Assembly: GCA_026119855.1 (NCBI GenBank)
Contig: JAOWBW010001479.1
Location: 124,001 to 188,000, forward strand
Length of the DNA stretch: 64,000 nucleotides
Direction of reading: 5' to 3'
From: Campanula takesimana
Taxonomy: Eukaryota > Streptophyta > Magnoliopsida > Asterales > Campanulaceae
In this document: piece by piece, positions 41,291-53,180 of the stretch
How the letters are laid out: each line of letters begins with the position of its first letter
Position numbering within the stretch: position 1 is the stretch's first letter
Made by a program: the position numbers and the translations under genes
The notes under the pieces: model-generated
Database searches by the model: none
What the model saw: the letters and a program-made list of their open reading frames with translations, nothing else
Told to the model about the DNA's origin: nothing

Positions 41291-42091
41291 TCTGTTGTTC
41301 GCCCACTAAGACTTCAACCAAGACAAAAAACCTTCCAGATAGAAGTGCGGCCGCACGCCCCCATTTTGGGCGGTCGCCCACCACACCCGACTGGACCAAC
41401 TGCACTAAATTATACTCCCTTCGTTTCACCGTCTCAAAAGTATTACACATTAACACTTATAACACTCATATAAACAAACCCACTCATCATACTCAGTCCA
41501 AAATCCCCAATATTTCACAAAAATAACCAAACATCATTATCACAAAAATAACCAAAATACCAATCAACTCAAACATCCATAACACAATATATCAATCATA
41601 GCATCATAGAAGCTAAGGATGAACATTTTTAGCATAAAGGGGAAAGCAACTTACTTGGAAAATTATGAATGAGACAGAAATCGTTCTTACTTAGCTACAA
41701 ACGATCCTAACGATAATCTGAGCATTTTATATAAAATGAGTATTAAGAAAAGATAAATAAATGAAGAACAAAGAAGGAAAAATAACAATGGAGTTGTTAC
41801 CTTTCTTTGATAGAGAGAGAATGCAGAGAAAGATAGAAGAGGAAATGAGGAAGAATGAAGTTGCTAGGAAGGAGAGGGAGAAGATATTATCTAATACCCA
41901 AAATTACAAATAGGTCACTCCAAGGTTAAAACATTAACAAAAGTCCCAAAGCTTCTAAATTACTTCCAAAGACTCCCAACTCAATTTACACTACGAACCT
42001 TAAAGTTCCAACTTAACAAAATTAACACAAATAAAACATAAAAATGATTAAATAAATAATAAACAAAGTGGCAAGGTTTCGGGTCATGACA
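41291..42091 (-). repeat. Partial chromovirus LTR
   Basis: Matches 39251-40084, again with many small indels, and ends at the same LTR boundary (GGGTCATGACA). Confidence 0.88.
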
Positions 42092-42126
42092 TTCACTCCA
42101 CCTTAAAAGAAAATTCGTCCCGAATT

Positions 42127-45100
42127 TTAGAAAAACTTACCCGAATACAAAAGCCACGGATATTTCCGTTCCATCTCTTCTCGAAGCTCCCACGTTGATT
42201 CTTTGACATTGTGATTCCTCCATAGTACTCTCACCAACGCTATGCTTTTATTCCTCAACTCTTGAACTTTGGTATCAATTATCTGAACTGGTCGCTCCTC
42301 GTATGACATGTCAGACTCTATATCCTCTGTACCCTCGATAACACGTGAGATGAATCGTGAAAATACTTCTGAAGCATAGAAACATGGAAGACGTTATGCA
42401 ACCGGTCTAGAGAAGATGGCAATGCAAATCGATAAGCAGGAAGTCCCACTTTTTCCAAAATCTCGAATGGTCCCAATATACCTCGGAGCCAATTTCCTTT
42501 CTTCCCGAACCTTCGAATACCTACCTTCGGAGATACTTTCAAAAACACAAAGTCTCCGGCCTGAAAATTAAGATCCCGTCTTCGGTGATCAGCATAGCTC
42601 TTCTGTCTACTCTGGGCTGTCTTCAATCGATCCCGAATACTTCTGACTTTCTCGACTGAATCCTGAATCAAATCAATACCCCATATCTTCGCTTCCCCGA
42701 TCTCATCCCAACAGATAGGTGATAAACACTTTCTTCCATACAAAGCCTCATAAGGAGCCATTTCGATGCTATCCTGATAACTGTTATTATAGGAAATTCC
42801 ACTAAAGGTAAATGCGTATCCCAAGAATCAGAAAAGTCTACCGAACAAGCTCGTAACATATCTTCTAGAATCTGAATAGTCCTCTCGGATTGACCGTCAG
42901 TTTGAGGATGAAAAGCTGTACTGAACCTCAAATCCGTACCCAAAGCTTTCTGTAACGCTTGCCAAAATCTGGAAGTAAACCTCGGATCTCGATCTGATAC
43001 AATACTAACCGGAACCCCATGTAATCTCACTATCTCATTAATATAAAAAGTCGCAAGCTTTTCCATCGAATATCTAATATCAATCGGTAAGAAATGAGCA
43101 GACTTGGTCAATCTATCCACAATTACCCAAACACTATCATATTTCCTACGGGTACGAGGTAATCCCGTAACAAAGTCCATAGTCACATGTTCCCATTTCC
43201 ACTCCGGAATCTCTAATGGCTGAAGTAATCCTGCGGGTCTTTGATGCTCAGCTTTGACCTGCTGACAAGTTAAACACTTTGATACATACTCAGCTATTTC
43301 TCTCTTCATGTTGTTCCACCAGAATTGTTGCTTCAAAATCTTGATTACATCTTCGTACTCCCGGGATGAATAGTGTATCTCGATTTATGACCCTCATCTA
43401 AAACTTTTCGCTTTATCCCATCGACATCAGGTACACACAAACGTCCACGAAAAGTCAACACGCCATTCGAACTGATAGAAAAATCCTCAAAGTTCTTCTC
43501 ATTCATTTTACCCATTATTTTTACTAACTCCGGATCTTCTTTCTGAGCTTCCTTTATTCTCTGAATTAGGGTTGGAGATACCCTAATATTCACAAAAATA
43601 GCCCATGTCTCGATTCCCGAGGACACCAATCCCGAACATCCTCTAACATCTTCCACTCTCGAACCATCATCGAAGCCATATATGATTTCTACTAATAGCA
43701 TCAGCTACTACATTCACTTTTCCTGGATGATAAGAAATGATACAATCGTAGTCCTTAAGAAGTTCCATCCACCTGCGCTGTCGGTTATTCAGTTCCTTCT
43801 GAGAGAAAATATACTTCAAACTTTTGTGGTCCGTGAAAATCTCAAATTTTGCCCCGTAAAGATAATGCTTCCACTTATGAAGAGCGAAAACAATAGCTGC
43901 CAATTCCATGTCGTGAGTAGGATAATTCTGTTCACTCGGACTCAACTTCCTCGAAGCATACGCGATAACTTTCCCATTCTGCATTAAAACACAACCCAAG
44001 CCTTCCTTTGATGCATCACTATAAATCACTAAGTCATCGTTCCCATTAGGCAAAGCTAATATAGGTACAGTAGTCAACCTCTTCTTCAACTCCTCAAACA
44101 CTGTTGTTACACTTCTCGTCCACTCAAATGGAACATTCTTTCGGGTCACTGAGTCTCGGTGTAGCAATCCGTGAAAACCCTTCTATAAACCTCCTGTAAT
44201 ACCCTGCTAACCCTAGAAAACTTCTGATATCAGTCACTGTTTTTGGTCACTTCCAATCAACTATCGCTTCAATCTTCGAAGAATCTACGGAAACTCCTTT
44301 ATTAGAAATAACATGTCCCAAAAAAGAAATTTCCTCGAGCCAAAATTCACACTTACTAAACTTCGCGAATAGATGTTCATTTGTGAGTACTGTCAAAAAC
44401 TGTCCTCAGATGTTGCTCGTGCTCCTCTCGAGATTTAGAATAGACAAGTATATCATCAATGAATACCACTACGAACGTATCAAGATATGGATGGAAAATC
44501 CTGTTCATCAAGTCCATAAACACAGCTGGTGCATTAGTCAACCCAAACGGCATAACTAAGAACTCATAATGACCATACCGGGTGCGAAAAGCAGTCTTAG
44601 AAATGTCTTCCGATCGAATTTTCAACTGATGGTATCCACTCCTCAAATCAAGTTTAGAAAATACCACTGACGCCTGAAGTTGATCGAATAAATCATCAAT
44701 ATGCGGTAGAGGATACTTGTTCTTCACCGTTACTTGATTCAACTTCCTGTAATCAATACATAACCTCAACGAACCGTATTTCTTCCTTACAAACAAAACC
44801 GGTGCTCCTCACGGTGAAACACTAGGTCGAATAAATCCTCTATCAAATAACTCTTGTAACTGGACCTTAAGTTCTTTCAACTCTACTGGAGCCATTCTAT
44901 AAGGTGCTTTCGAGATCGGAGCTGTACCTGGTAATAAATCTACACAGAACTCTATCTCTCGATCGGGTGGCATATCATACTCAGAAGAGAAAACATCAGG
45001 AAATTCTCTAGCTACCCGAACACTTTCCAAGCCTGGTGATTCTTTCTTAGTAACCAAACACTCTCCCATAGGAGTTGACACCTCTAACACATAAGGTAAG

Positions 45101-45222
45101 GACTCAGATGAAGCATTTAGCAAAGAAGCAAAGTGCACATATATATATGAATGCGATGATCCTAGATCTACTAGTGCACGAGCGCTCACACTACTCACAG
45201 AAATAATACCTCCTATCACTGA
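42127..45222 (-). pseudogene. Chromovirus pol remnant (protease, RT, RNase H, integrase, chromodomain)
   Basis: In transcript order: protease site ALVDLGSSHS near 45170 (third position altered to LG), with the rest of protease and the linker missing before EFPDVF; RT 44796-44377 with FIDDILVYS; RNase H 44167-43667 (YSDASKEG, ISYHPGKVNVVADA); integrase zinc finger and core 43400-42668 (CLTCQQVK, MDFVTGLP, SDRDPRF, GQSERTIQ); integrase C-terminus 42824-42318; chromodomain 42309-42127. At least six frameshifts separate the pieces, so it cannot make one polyprotein. Some shifts here are absent from the duplicate at 40085-41290, and the reverse. Confidence 0.9.
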
Positions 45223-47589
45223 AGATCATCAGTAGCCTGCTGTTGGTTCATAGCAAAAACTCTTCCTTGAACCTTAGGCTTTCCTGTAGCATCTCTCTTC
45301 TGGCCTTGTGAAATACCAGCTCCTGTTCCCGATGGTTGATTTTTGAGTCTCGGGCAATCCCTCACAAATTGTCCCAACTGACCACAATTAGTACACTTAC
45401 CCTGCTTCTTCCAACATCTGTCCTCAGAATGTCCTTCCCTCTGACAGTAAGTACAGAGTCTTCTATTCTGATTCCCTTGGTTCCCCGAAGTAGTGCCCGG
45501 ATTCCTTATTATTGGTTGCCCTTTGAATTGTGACTGTCCTCCCGAATTTCCTCAGTTATCCAAACGTTGTTGTGGTTGTGATTTGATCTGACCTCCTTGT
45601 CTACCCGTGTTAATTACCTCCGTCTTCCTCTTGTGTTCTCCGATGTCTTGTTCTACCAAGTAGGCACGATCTACAGCATTCTGATAAATCTGAATTCTCT
45701 GAGTGATTAGCTGAGTTCTGATAGTTGTTTTCAAACCTCTGATGAACCTCATCGCCTTATGCTCCTCTGTTGTTACAAGATAGCCACAATACCTAGCTAA
45801 TTCTGTGAACTTAGCCGAGTATTGATCTACTGTCAAAAAGTTTTGGTCCTGTAGATACCCCGGGAAACCACAACTTGGCTAGAGCGGTGAATTATCTTAG
45901 GATGTCTAACTTGTTTTAGATTGTTTAGAGTCGCCACCTATATTTTTAAAGGAACATAAGAAAAACCTAGAAATAGCCTAATTTATGTACAAAACCAGAG
46001 ATTCGGGAGAGAAGGGTTCGGGGGTTAGGTGACGGAGTGGGAAGTACTTAAACACCCACTCCGCCCCGCTTATGCGGGTCTTGCTACTATTGGTGTTCTA
46101 ATGCTAAATGTCCTTCAATTTATTAACAGTACTAACAATTATAATGTAAAGAAAAAGGGGAAGAAAAGAGAATTGTTTTATTTATAAATTTATGCTAAAC
46201 AATTACATTAAGAAATGTATATGAAATTAAAGTAGATATTAAAATATAGGGAGATAACCTTAACCAACTTTAATGTAGTAAAGTGGTCATTTGGTCATGT
46301 CCCAATTGATGGGGATTGCATACTAGTAAGACTAGAATAAAAGAGAAGAAGAATAAAAATACCTTTAGAAAAGAGGACCTTAGACTTTGACTTGAAGATG
46401 GTGTTGTTTGTAGAGAAATGGTTGTGCAACACTTTGTGTAGTGTTGTTTGTAGGGAAAATGTGTTGAGAGAACTTGTGTATAGTTCTTGTAGGGAAGATG
46501 AAGTTGGTCCAAAGAGTGTAAAAAGAGTCCCTTTCTAAGGTAGAAGATGATGGTTTTTATAGGTAAAAAAAAGAGAGGGAAAGGTTGGAGGGAAATTGGT
46601 CAATTCCATCATGGTCAATCCATGTGAGATGGAATTGACCAATAGAAAATAGATAAATAAAATAATAAATGAAATAAATAAAAGAAAATCAAATAAAATA
46701 AAAATGAATTATTTTGTTTTAAAGAGATGGCTAGAATAATGGGATTAGAGGTTATAAAACTAGGGGGAATGAATGTGGATGAGAAAACAAGTCTTTTGTG
46801 ATCAAGAAAGAGATGTTGCAAATAAGAAAAGGGAGAGAAATAAGGTGCAATCCGTTACTGCCAAAATGGGAAGCGCGCGAGTCCCCGCTTTTGGGGCGAG
46901 ATGCGCGCGCAGCCCGTTAACAGTTTCGGAAGCGCCCGCGGCAGAAAAGGACAGAATGACAGAATGACCCTAAAAGTTAACTCTGTTATGCAGTTTAGTC
47001 CAAAACTAACGGAATCAGTTAGGAACTTAACCGAAGTAACAGAAATCAACAAAAATAAGTTAAATAAAAATACTTTGTATGCAATCGGGGTGAGAGGTCC
47101 AAGGCGGGGTGTCTAAAGGTCCAAGTTTAGGAACTCAATCTCTTTCCTGTTCTGATCAACTAAAGGAATAAAGTGCTCTCTGAATTTCCTTACAAACAGT
47201 TCTCAGGTATACGGTATATGAGTTTCATCCCAACTCGTCTTCAAAGCATTCCACCAGTGTTCTGCAGCTCCCACCAGCTTATAGGCTGCAAACCTTACTC
47301 TGTCCTCCACCGTGCAACCGAACACACTAAAGATTTTCTCCATTGACTCTATCCACAATTCTGCCTTTTTCACATCCGGCTCTCCATTGTATTCAACTGG
47401 TTTCAATTTCAGAAATTGCTCTAACCCTTGCCTTGGTGGTGGTGGTGCTTGTTCCTCTCTTGCCCTCTGATCATGCATAGCTTTCAAAGCCGCTTCGAAC
47501 ATAACCTGATACATCACACGGGCTTCCTCTCGAGCTTCCTCGTGATTTGAAGAACCAATATGACCTTCTCCACTCCTTGTTCCAACCAT
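45223..47589 (-). pseudogene. Chromovirus gag, split by a solo LTR
   Basis: The start codon is at 47589 (MVGTRSGEG). The N-terminal capsid half is 47589-47118 (AAEHWWNALK), the C-terminal half 45844-45552 (LTVDQYSAKF...RFIRGLK), and two zinc knuckles follow at about 45470-45330. Removing 45850-47117 and one copy of the 5-bp repeat restores the reading frame across the join. Additional frameshifts lie near the knuckles and at 47200. Confidence 0.85.
45850..47117. mobile_element. Solo LTR inside chromovirus gag
   Basis: 1268 bp, ends TGTAGATACCCC and GGGGTGTCTAAA (inverted, last base pair altered), flanked by GGTCC at 45845-45849 and 47118-47122. It has no primer site or coding domain, so a solo LTR from internal recombination is the simplest reading. 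GGAGTGGGAAGTACTTAAACACCC marks a typical plant LTR body. Superfamily unassigned. Confidence 0.8.
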
Positions 47590-47697
47590 TTTCAAACAAA
47601 TACCTGCATAAAACACTCATCGTTACTCACTCCGAACATAACTACCCTCTTAGGTCATTCTAGTCCACCTATAACTTATACTTAGAGCTAAACCATA

Positions 47698-47709
47698 GCT
47701 CTGATACCA
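47698..47709 (-). other. Primer binding site, tRNA-iMet
   Basis: The minus strand reads TGGTATCAGAGC two bases from the LTR end. Confidence 0.85.
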
Positions 47710-47711
47710 AC

Positions 47712-48110
47712 TGTGGCGACCCCGACCCCTCGGGCCGGGAGCTCGCCCCTGGACGTCGACTTAATAAATAAAACACCAAAATACAGAAGATAAAAATTCC
47801 TCTTTATAACAAAAGATATAATACACGGTTTTAGAAATCCATTCTTAATAACTTTATAATACAACTAATATAAGCTCCACAATCTTACACTAAAATACCA
47901 AAACATTACAACTCTTAATGACGTCGGTTTGGTAACACTATCCCATAGGTCATACATTTGATAACAATGTAAACCGAACAACAACCTGCCCAAAAGTCAC
48001 GAACTCTCGACGTCCTTCTCGTGATCAGCGAGTCATATCACTTTCCTCCTGGGGGGGGGTTAAGGAAACAAAGTTGAAAAGAAAGGAGGTGAGATAAATC
48101 TCAATAAGTC
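47712..48110 (-). repeat. 5' LTR fragment of the chromovirus
   Basis: Matches the first 400 bp of 38104-40084 closely, with small indels, then stops at AAGTC where the copia LTR begins. Confidence 0.9.
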
Positions 48111-49554
48111 TGTTGTTCAAATAGATTCCTAGATACTAGAATTACTTAATCCCAATCATGTCTACACTTAGGATCCCCAAATTTTATTAGAACCTCTTTA
48201 GGTACTCTTAGGATTCTTTGTGACCTGCACAGGTGTATTACATCTCTTCATACAAGGCAAACCAGCAAGAGGAAGCAAATCAGCAGACCAGTAAACAAGT
48301 TGCCGATCAACTCTATTCTCAACATGCGACAAGTTGCCGATCAACTTGCTAAAAACAAGTTGCCGATCAACTTGCTACACAAGTTGCCGATCAACTTACT
48401 ACACAAGTTTCCGATCAACTCTATTCTTAACATGCTGATAAAGAAAGACCGTCTGTACCGTCAGTCAGGTTACATCAATCCATCTTAAAGTCAACCTTGC
48501 TGATTGTCCCTGTCCTTTCATACTGTATTATTAAAAAGTAGTTTACCTGCTCTGTAGTGATTACTGCGCCGTCTGACACATAGCTACTTTTAGCTATACT
48601 CTGTCTCTACTTGCTTTTGCAGGTAACCGGTTGAGACAAAGGGGTCTTTACCCATCAGACTTTTCCAAGCATGCGTGTACAACAAATCTTCGCCATTAAT
48701 GCTCAAGATACCGCATTAAATGCTCCTCACCTACCCAGCTGGAAACTCAAATATTATCCTTCTTCTACAAGACTCAAGACATTCACTCCTCTTATAAATA
48801 AAGGACTTGCTGCATTGAAGAAGGGTGGTGCATTTAAGAGAGTTGATTGTTGAAGCATTCATTGAAGCTCAACAATCCGTCCAGATAATCATTAGACATT
48901 AATAGGACATACACTCGTGCACAAACTCATCACTTTGCTAATATTCCCAAGTTAGACTTATATAAGGAATATTGTGATTGAGTTATTCACACACCCACCT
49001 GAGTGAGATAAGTTCTTTTGAACTTGCCGCTCAAAAACACTTGGTCAGTATTTGTTTTACGATCCATTAGAAATTTCTAGAACTTAGTCTTTGTATACCG
49101 GCAAAGCCATGCTTGTAATAGACTAGAAATATCTAATAGTACTCTTAACCCAAATCCAAGTTCTGACCAAACTTGGTAGAGGACGTAGCAGTATTTACAC
49201 TGTGAACCTCTCCAAATCTCTGTGTCTCTTGTCAACTACTTTATGCTTGCCGATTGAAAATCTCTCACCAGCTGAACTAACTGTTCACACTGATTCATTG
49301 TATTTTCCTTTGACCAATCTCTTGAAACTGCATTAAACTTTTGGAAACAACTTTGTGTTTAAACCAAGCTCTCAAAACCTTTTATACACTGATTTTGTGT
49401 GAGTTAAACTAAGTCATATTTTACCCGCTGCGCTTACTGATAATAGTTTGCAAACTGTTAAGTGACTTTGCATTTATAAAGTGTTTCTTGAAAAGTTTTA
49501 ATTAGGCTATTCACCCCCCCCTCTAGCCTATTTTCCTACCAATTGGGCCTAACA
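48111..49554 (+). repeat. 5' LTR of the SIRE-like element
   Basis: 1444 bp, TGTTGTTCAAATAG...GGGCCTAACA. The reverse complement recurs at 60507-61896. Confidence 0.92.
48297..48437. repeat. Hairpin minisatellite in the SIRE LTR, 5 copies
   Basis: AAGTTGCCGATCAACT(T) is repeated five times with short spacers; AAGTTG and CAACTT pair around CCGAT. The other LTR has three copies (about 61634-61712). Confidence 0.85.
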
Positions 49555-49556
49555 AT

Positions 49557-49568
49557 TGGTATCGGAGC
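49557..49568 (+). other. Primer binding site, tRNA-Met type
   Basis: TGGTATCGGAGC, one mismatch to the usual TGGTATCAGAGC, two bases after the LTR. Confidence 0.75.
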
Positions 49569-49619
49569 TTGGAATTTTGAAAGAAATTTCCAAGCTTTGC
49601 AGCTTGTATTGCCGATACC

Positions 49620-50933
49620 ATGGCAGGAAAAATCATGCAGTCGTTCAACATCACTACCATTCCGTTGTTGAACGTCAATGAGTTTGGTGTCTGGAAATCT
49701 CGTATGATAAAGTATATGAACTCAATCGATGACCGGTTAATGCAAGTAATAGAAGGTGGTCCAATCATTCCTCTGAAGGTCTCAACCACCTACCGACCAA
49801 TACCCTCCACTCCGCTGACTGCTCATGCTGATCAAGACACTGAACAAGAAACGCATGTTCAAGTTGATGAAACCTTGATTGAAAAACCTAGAGAAGAATG
49901 GACTGATGAAGACAAACTTTCAGTTGCTTTAGATGGAAAGGCGTGCCACATTATCTCATGTGGATTGGACGACAAGCAATATAAACTGATTGACTTGTGC
50001 TCCACGGCTCAACAATGCTGGAACAAACTCCTTGCATACTTTGAAGGAGATGAGCAGGTGAAAGACAACAGACTCTACGACTGCATTGCTGAATTTGAAT
50101 CTTTCAAGAAACTAGATGGTGAATCTCTCAGAAGTGCCTACGACAGATTCTGCGAGGTAAGTAATTTATGTGCTTCATTAGGTAAAGTGTATACTATGAA
50201 AGATCTTAATATTCATTTTCTAAGCTCTTTAGGAAATGAGTATCATACTAAGGTCACTGCTGTTAGAGAAGTTAGAGACTTAAACAAGACCTCTATTCAG
50301 AATCTTGTGTCTAGTCTGTTCTTGTATGAGAGAGAACTGCAAAAACTTAACGTTCTCGATAAAAATTTCAAAAACTTGTCTCTATCAGCTCAATCTCAGG
50401 TATCCTTTCCTTCAACCAAATTCCCTCCTATAGATCCCCATCAAACACCCTGCTGTTCAAAAACCTCAGAAACACCTTCAGAACAAACAATGGAAGAAGA
50501 CGAATTTGCCACCTTCGCCAGAAACTACAAGAGGTTTAAAGACTTCAAAATGATGCAAAAAGAAAGTCACCAGCAACAAAAATCCTTTACACCACCATTT
50601 CAAAAATCAGCAAGCTACAACAAACCAAGTACCAGTGCTACCGATGGCGAAAACAGCAAAGGTGATCTTGTCTGCTTCAACTGCAGAAAACCTGGTCACT
50701 TTGCCTCAAAATGTCCTCAGCCAAAGTATGAATACGTGAGGAAATCAGTAAACAAGATATATCCAAAGTCTCGAAGTTATGTTGCCGATGATAGCACAGA
50801 AAAAGCCTTGCCGGTCTGGTGTGAAACCGATTCAGACGATGATGCCGATGAAGATGCAGATGCCGATGTAAGTTTCATTGCATTAGATTCAGATGATGCC
50901 GATCTTTCATCCTTGCCAACTCCAATCTACTGA
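49620..50933 (+). CDS. Gag of the SIRE-like element
   Basis: 437 codons. Copia gag domain: VWKSRMIKYMNS near the start, a UBN2-like capsid core (~85-240, CWNKLLAYFEG...SLRSAYDRF), CCHC zinc knuckle CFNCRKPGHFASKCP (~359-373), and a very acidic Asp-rich tail (DSDDDADEDADADV). Ends at a TGA with the same frame open beyond it (50934-51599), so this may be a premature stop. The protein would form the retrotransposon's cytoplasmic particle. Confidence 0.85.
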   Translation: MAGKIMQSFNITTIPLLNVNEFGVWKSRMIKYMNSIDDRLMQVIEGGPIIPLKVSTTYRPIPSTPLTAHADQDTEQETHVQVDETLIEKPREEWTDEDKLSVALDGKACHIISCGLDDKQYKLIDLCSTAQQCWNKLLAYFEGDEQVKDNRLYDCIAEFESFKKLDGESLRSAYDRFCEVSNLCASLGKVYTMKDLNIHFLSSLGNEYHTKVTAVREVRDLNKTSIQNLVSSLFLYERELQKLNVLDKNFKNLSLSAQSQVSFPSTKFPPIDPHQTPCCSKTSETPSEQTMEEDEFATFARNYKRFKDFKMMQKESHQQQKSFTPPFQKSASYNKPSTSATDGENSKGDLVCFNCRKPGHFASKCPQPKYEYVRKSVNKIYPKSRSYVADDSTEKALPVWCETDSDDDADEDADADVSFIALDSDDADLSSLPTPIY

Positions 50934-52165
50934 GATCCCTCGCCGCCAAAGACTCCAGTCAAAGAAGTACCAACTAGAAGAGCTCAACCATACTTTAAGG
51001 AAGTAAGCATCAAAGCAGAAAACCCAATAGGATACAAGGTTCATCAAGTGGAAACTTCACTCTATGGACAGTGTAACTCTTCTCACTTCAATGCTTCTAA
51101 AACAAAACCCTTGCCGATGACAAGAAAATTCTCATTCACCGAACATCCCAATATTTCCAAAAGCCTTTCGAAACCCATCTCTTCCCTACCTGACTTCTCA
51201 CCTGAACCCATTCTCTCTACTCCCAAAGATTCAGCCGACCCTCTTCCAGAATTATCTAAGGCTGAGATGGTAGAGACAATGGATGAACTTTTTATTGATT
51301 ATGAGAAGCTGAGTAGCATTCATAAAGTTATGCCTGCTGATTTCAAAAGAATTTCTAACGAAAATAGCTCACTTATGTCTGAACTTTCAGTTCTCAAAGG
51401 ACACGAGCTTGAGTCTATTTCTCTAAAGAAAGAAAACCTGGATCTCAAAAGCCAAGTAGCAGTATTGATAGCTCAGATCGAAGATCTTGTGAAAAGAAAC
51501 AATCATCTCTCAGGATTGTTGATTCTTACACAAAATCTAGAGTTGCTGTTGAAACAATCCTACAGACCCAAATGTCATATAAGGACCAATCTGGGTTAGG
51601 ATTTGATTCCAGCAGCAGTAGCTCTACTGAAACTCGTGTGACCGAGAAAAAGGATGAGAAAGTTGAATGTAGTCCTGTTAACTCAGTGCATAAGGATGCT
51701 AAGCCAATATACAGTGCTGTGGCAATGAAGTATCCTAAGAACCAGAACAAAAGGAATGATAAGCACAAACAAAGATATGTTAAGGTTGCTGATACTGAGT
51801 CTGCCGATAACGGTATTCTTGGTGAATACATCAGCAGAGCAAGTGCTGCCGGTCTAACCACCTCTGCTGCCGATGGACAAGTACCTAAAAAGGTAACTAC
51901 CAAAGGCAAACAGAATGGAAAGAAAGGCAACACTAGCACCTTTAAACCTACTAAGTTTGTGCCTACTCAATTCTCTAGTTCTGCCGATGCACTGACTAAA
52001 CAGAATGATGTTCTACTGACTCCACAGCCTATCAGTCAAGTGAGATGTTCTAATTGTTCTGATTATGGTCACAAGGCTCAAGAATGCCTCTTGAATCACC
52101 TATCTGGACCCACTGAGGTTGCATCCTCTAGTGGTGGCCAGATGTGGTTGCCAAAGAGGAACTAA
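50934..52165 (+). pseudogene. SIRE-like gag-pol linker, frameshifted
   Basis: Open in the gag frame to 51599, with a Glu/Leu-rich coiled-coil stretch (~51260-51530), then open in another frame (51572-52165) with a second knuckle CSNCSDYGHKAQEC near 52045. At least two frame changes are needed to reach the protease frame at 52144. Confidence 0.7.
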
Positions 52166-53180
52166 CCCTCGGACCCAAGAATAAGGGGGACCATAAGCAT
52201 ACCGTTTTATTTCAGGAATGCTTCATGGCCTCAACCGGTGCAAGCAAGGATTTGTGGATTCTAGATAGTGGCTGTTCAAGACGCATGACAGGATTTGCAG
52301 ATCTACTTGACGATATCTCAGAAGCATCAGGTCCCCCAGTAGTTTTCGGTGATAATGCCAAAGGAAAAATCATCGGTATTGGTACCATCAAGAGAGGTGC
52401 AGTTACTGTACAGAAGGTCTCTCTAGTGGATGGTCTGAAACACAACCTTCTATCAATATCACAATTCTGTGATAAAGGAATGCAATGTGTATTTACTACT
52501 TCCAGTTGCTATGTGAAAGACATTGCTTCCAATAAAACTCTTCTCATTGCCAAACGTAAAGGTAACATTTATGCAGTAGATTTAAGTACAATTACTGGTG
52601 TTACTAATGTTTGTTTTGTAGCTAAGAAAATCAGTGAGAACTCATGGCTATGGCACAAGAGACTCAGTCACTTGAACTTCAAGTATCTATCTAAGCTTGC
52701 CGGTTCAAATCTGGTTACCGGTCTGCCTCAAGTGTCTGCTGATCAAGCAAAGAAATGCAAGGCCTGCCACCTTGGAAAACAACATAAGTCATCTTTCCGA
52801 AGCAAGCCCTGCATGTCAACTTCTAAGTGCCTCCAATTGCTACATATGGATCTATTTGGCCCCACAACCACTGCAAGTATTGGGGGAAGTAGATACACTT
52901 TGGTTGTAGTAGATGATTTCTCTAGATATAGTTGGGTAGAAACCTTCAGTCACAAAGATGACACCTATGCAGTTGCTACCAAGTTATTCAGACTATTGCA
53001 AACTTAGAAAGAAAGCGATATCATCAGTATGAGATCAGACAACGGCACTGAATTCAAGAACAATGGTATTGCTCAGTATTGTGATGATCATGGCATAGAC
53101 CACAACTTCTCAGCTGCCGGTACACCACAACAAAATGGTGTCGTTGAGAGAAAGAACAGAACTCTTATAGAAACTGGTAA
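52144..53180 (+). pseudogene. SIRE-like protease and integrase, with stop and truncated
   Basis: Protease motif LDSGCSRRM (~52260), GAG-pre-integrase zinc finger (WHKRLSHLNF, CKACHLGKQ), integrase core with MDLFGP, SDNGTEF and the PQQNGVVERKNR segment carrying the Glu. An in-frame TAG at 53005-53007 lies inside the core. At 53181 the second chromovirus interrupts the frame. RT and RNase H are not in the window. Confidence 0.85.

Larger units (their letters stand above)
38104..48110 (-). mobile_element. Tekay/Del-like chromovirus (Ty3/gypsy), decayed and rearranged
   Basis: Minus strand. 3' LTR 38104-40084; a duplicated piece of internal 3' end plus partial LTR (40085-42091); internal region 42092-47711; 5' LTR fragment 47712-48110, cut by the SIRE-like element. 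Lineage from the C-terminal chromodomain motif (WRNHNVKESTWELREEM) and the tRNA-Met primer site. Gag is interrupted by a solo LTR. Confidence 0.88.
48111..53180 (+). mobile_element. SIRE/Maximus-like copia element, 5' part
   Basis: LTR 48111-49554, tRNA-Met-type primer site, gag, protease and integrase, then cut inside integrase by the second chromovirus at 53181. The 5-bp flank before it is AAGTC. The 3' remainder is outside the window. Same family as the minus-strand element at 60507. Confidence 0.85.

Noticed and set aside
48671..48853. 60-codon frame in the SIRE LTR
   Set aside because: Lies in LTR sequence and is not preserved in the inverted copy.
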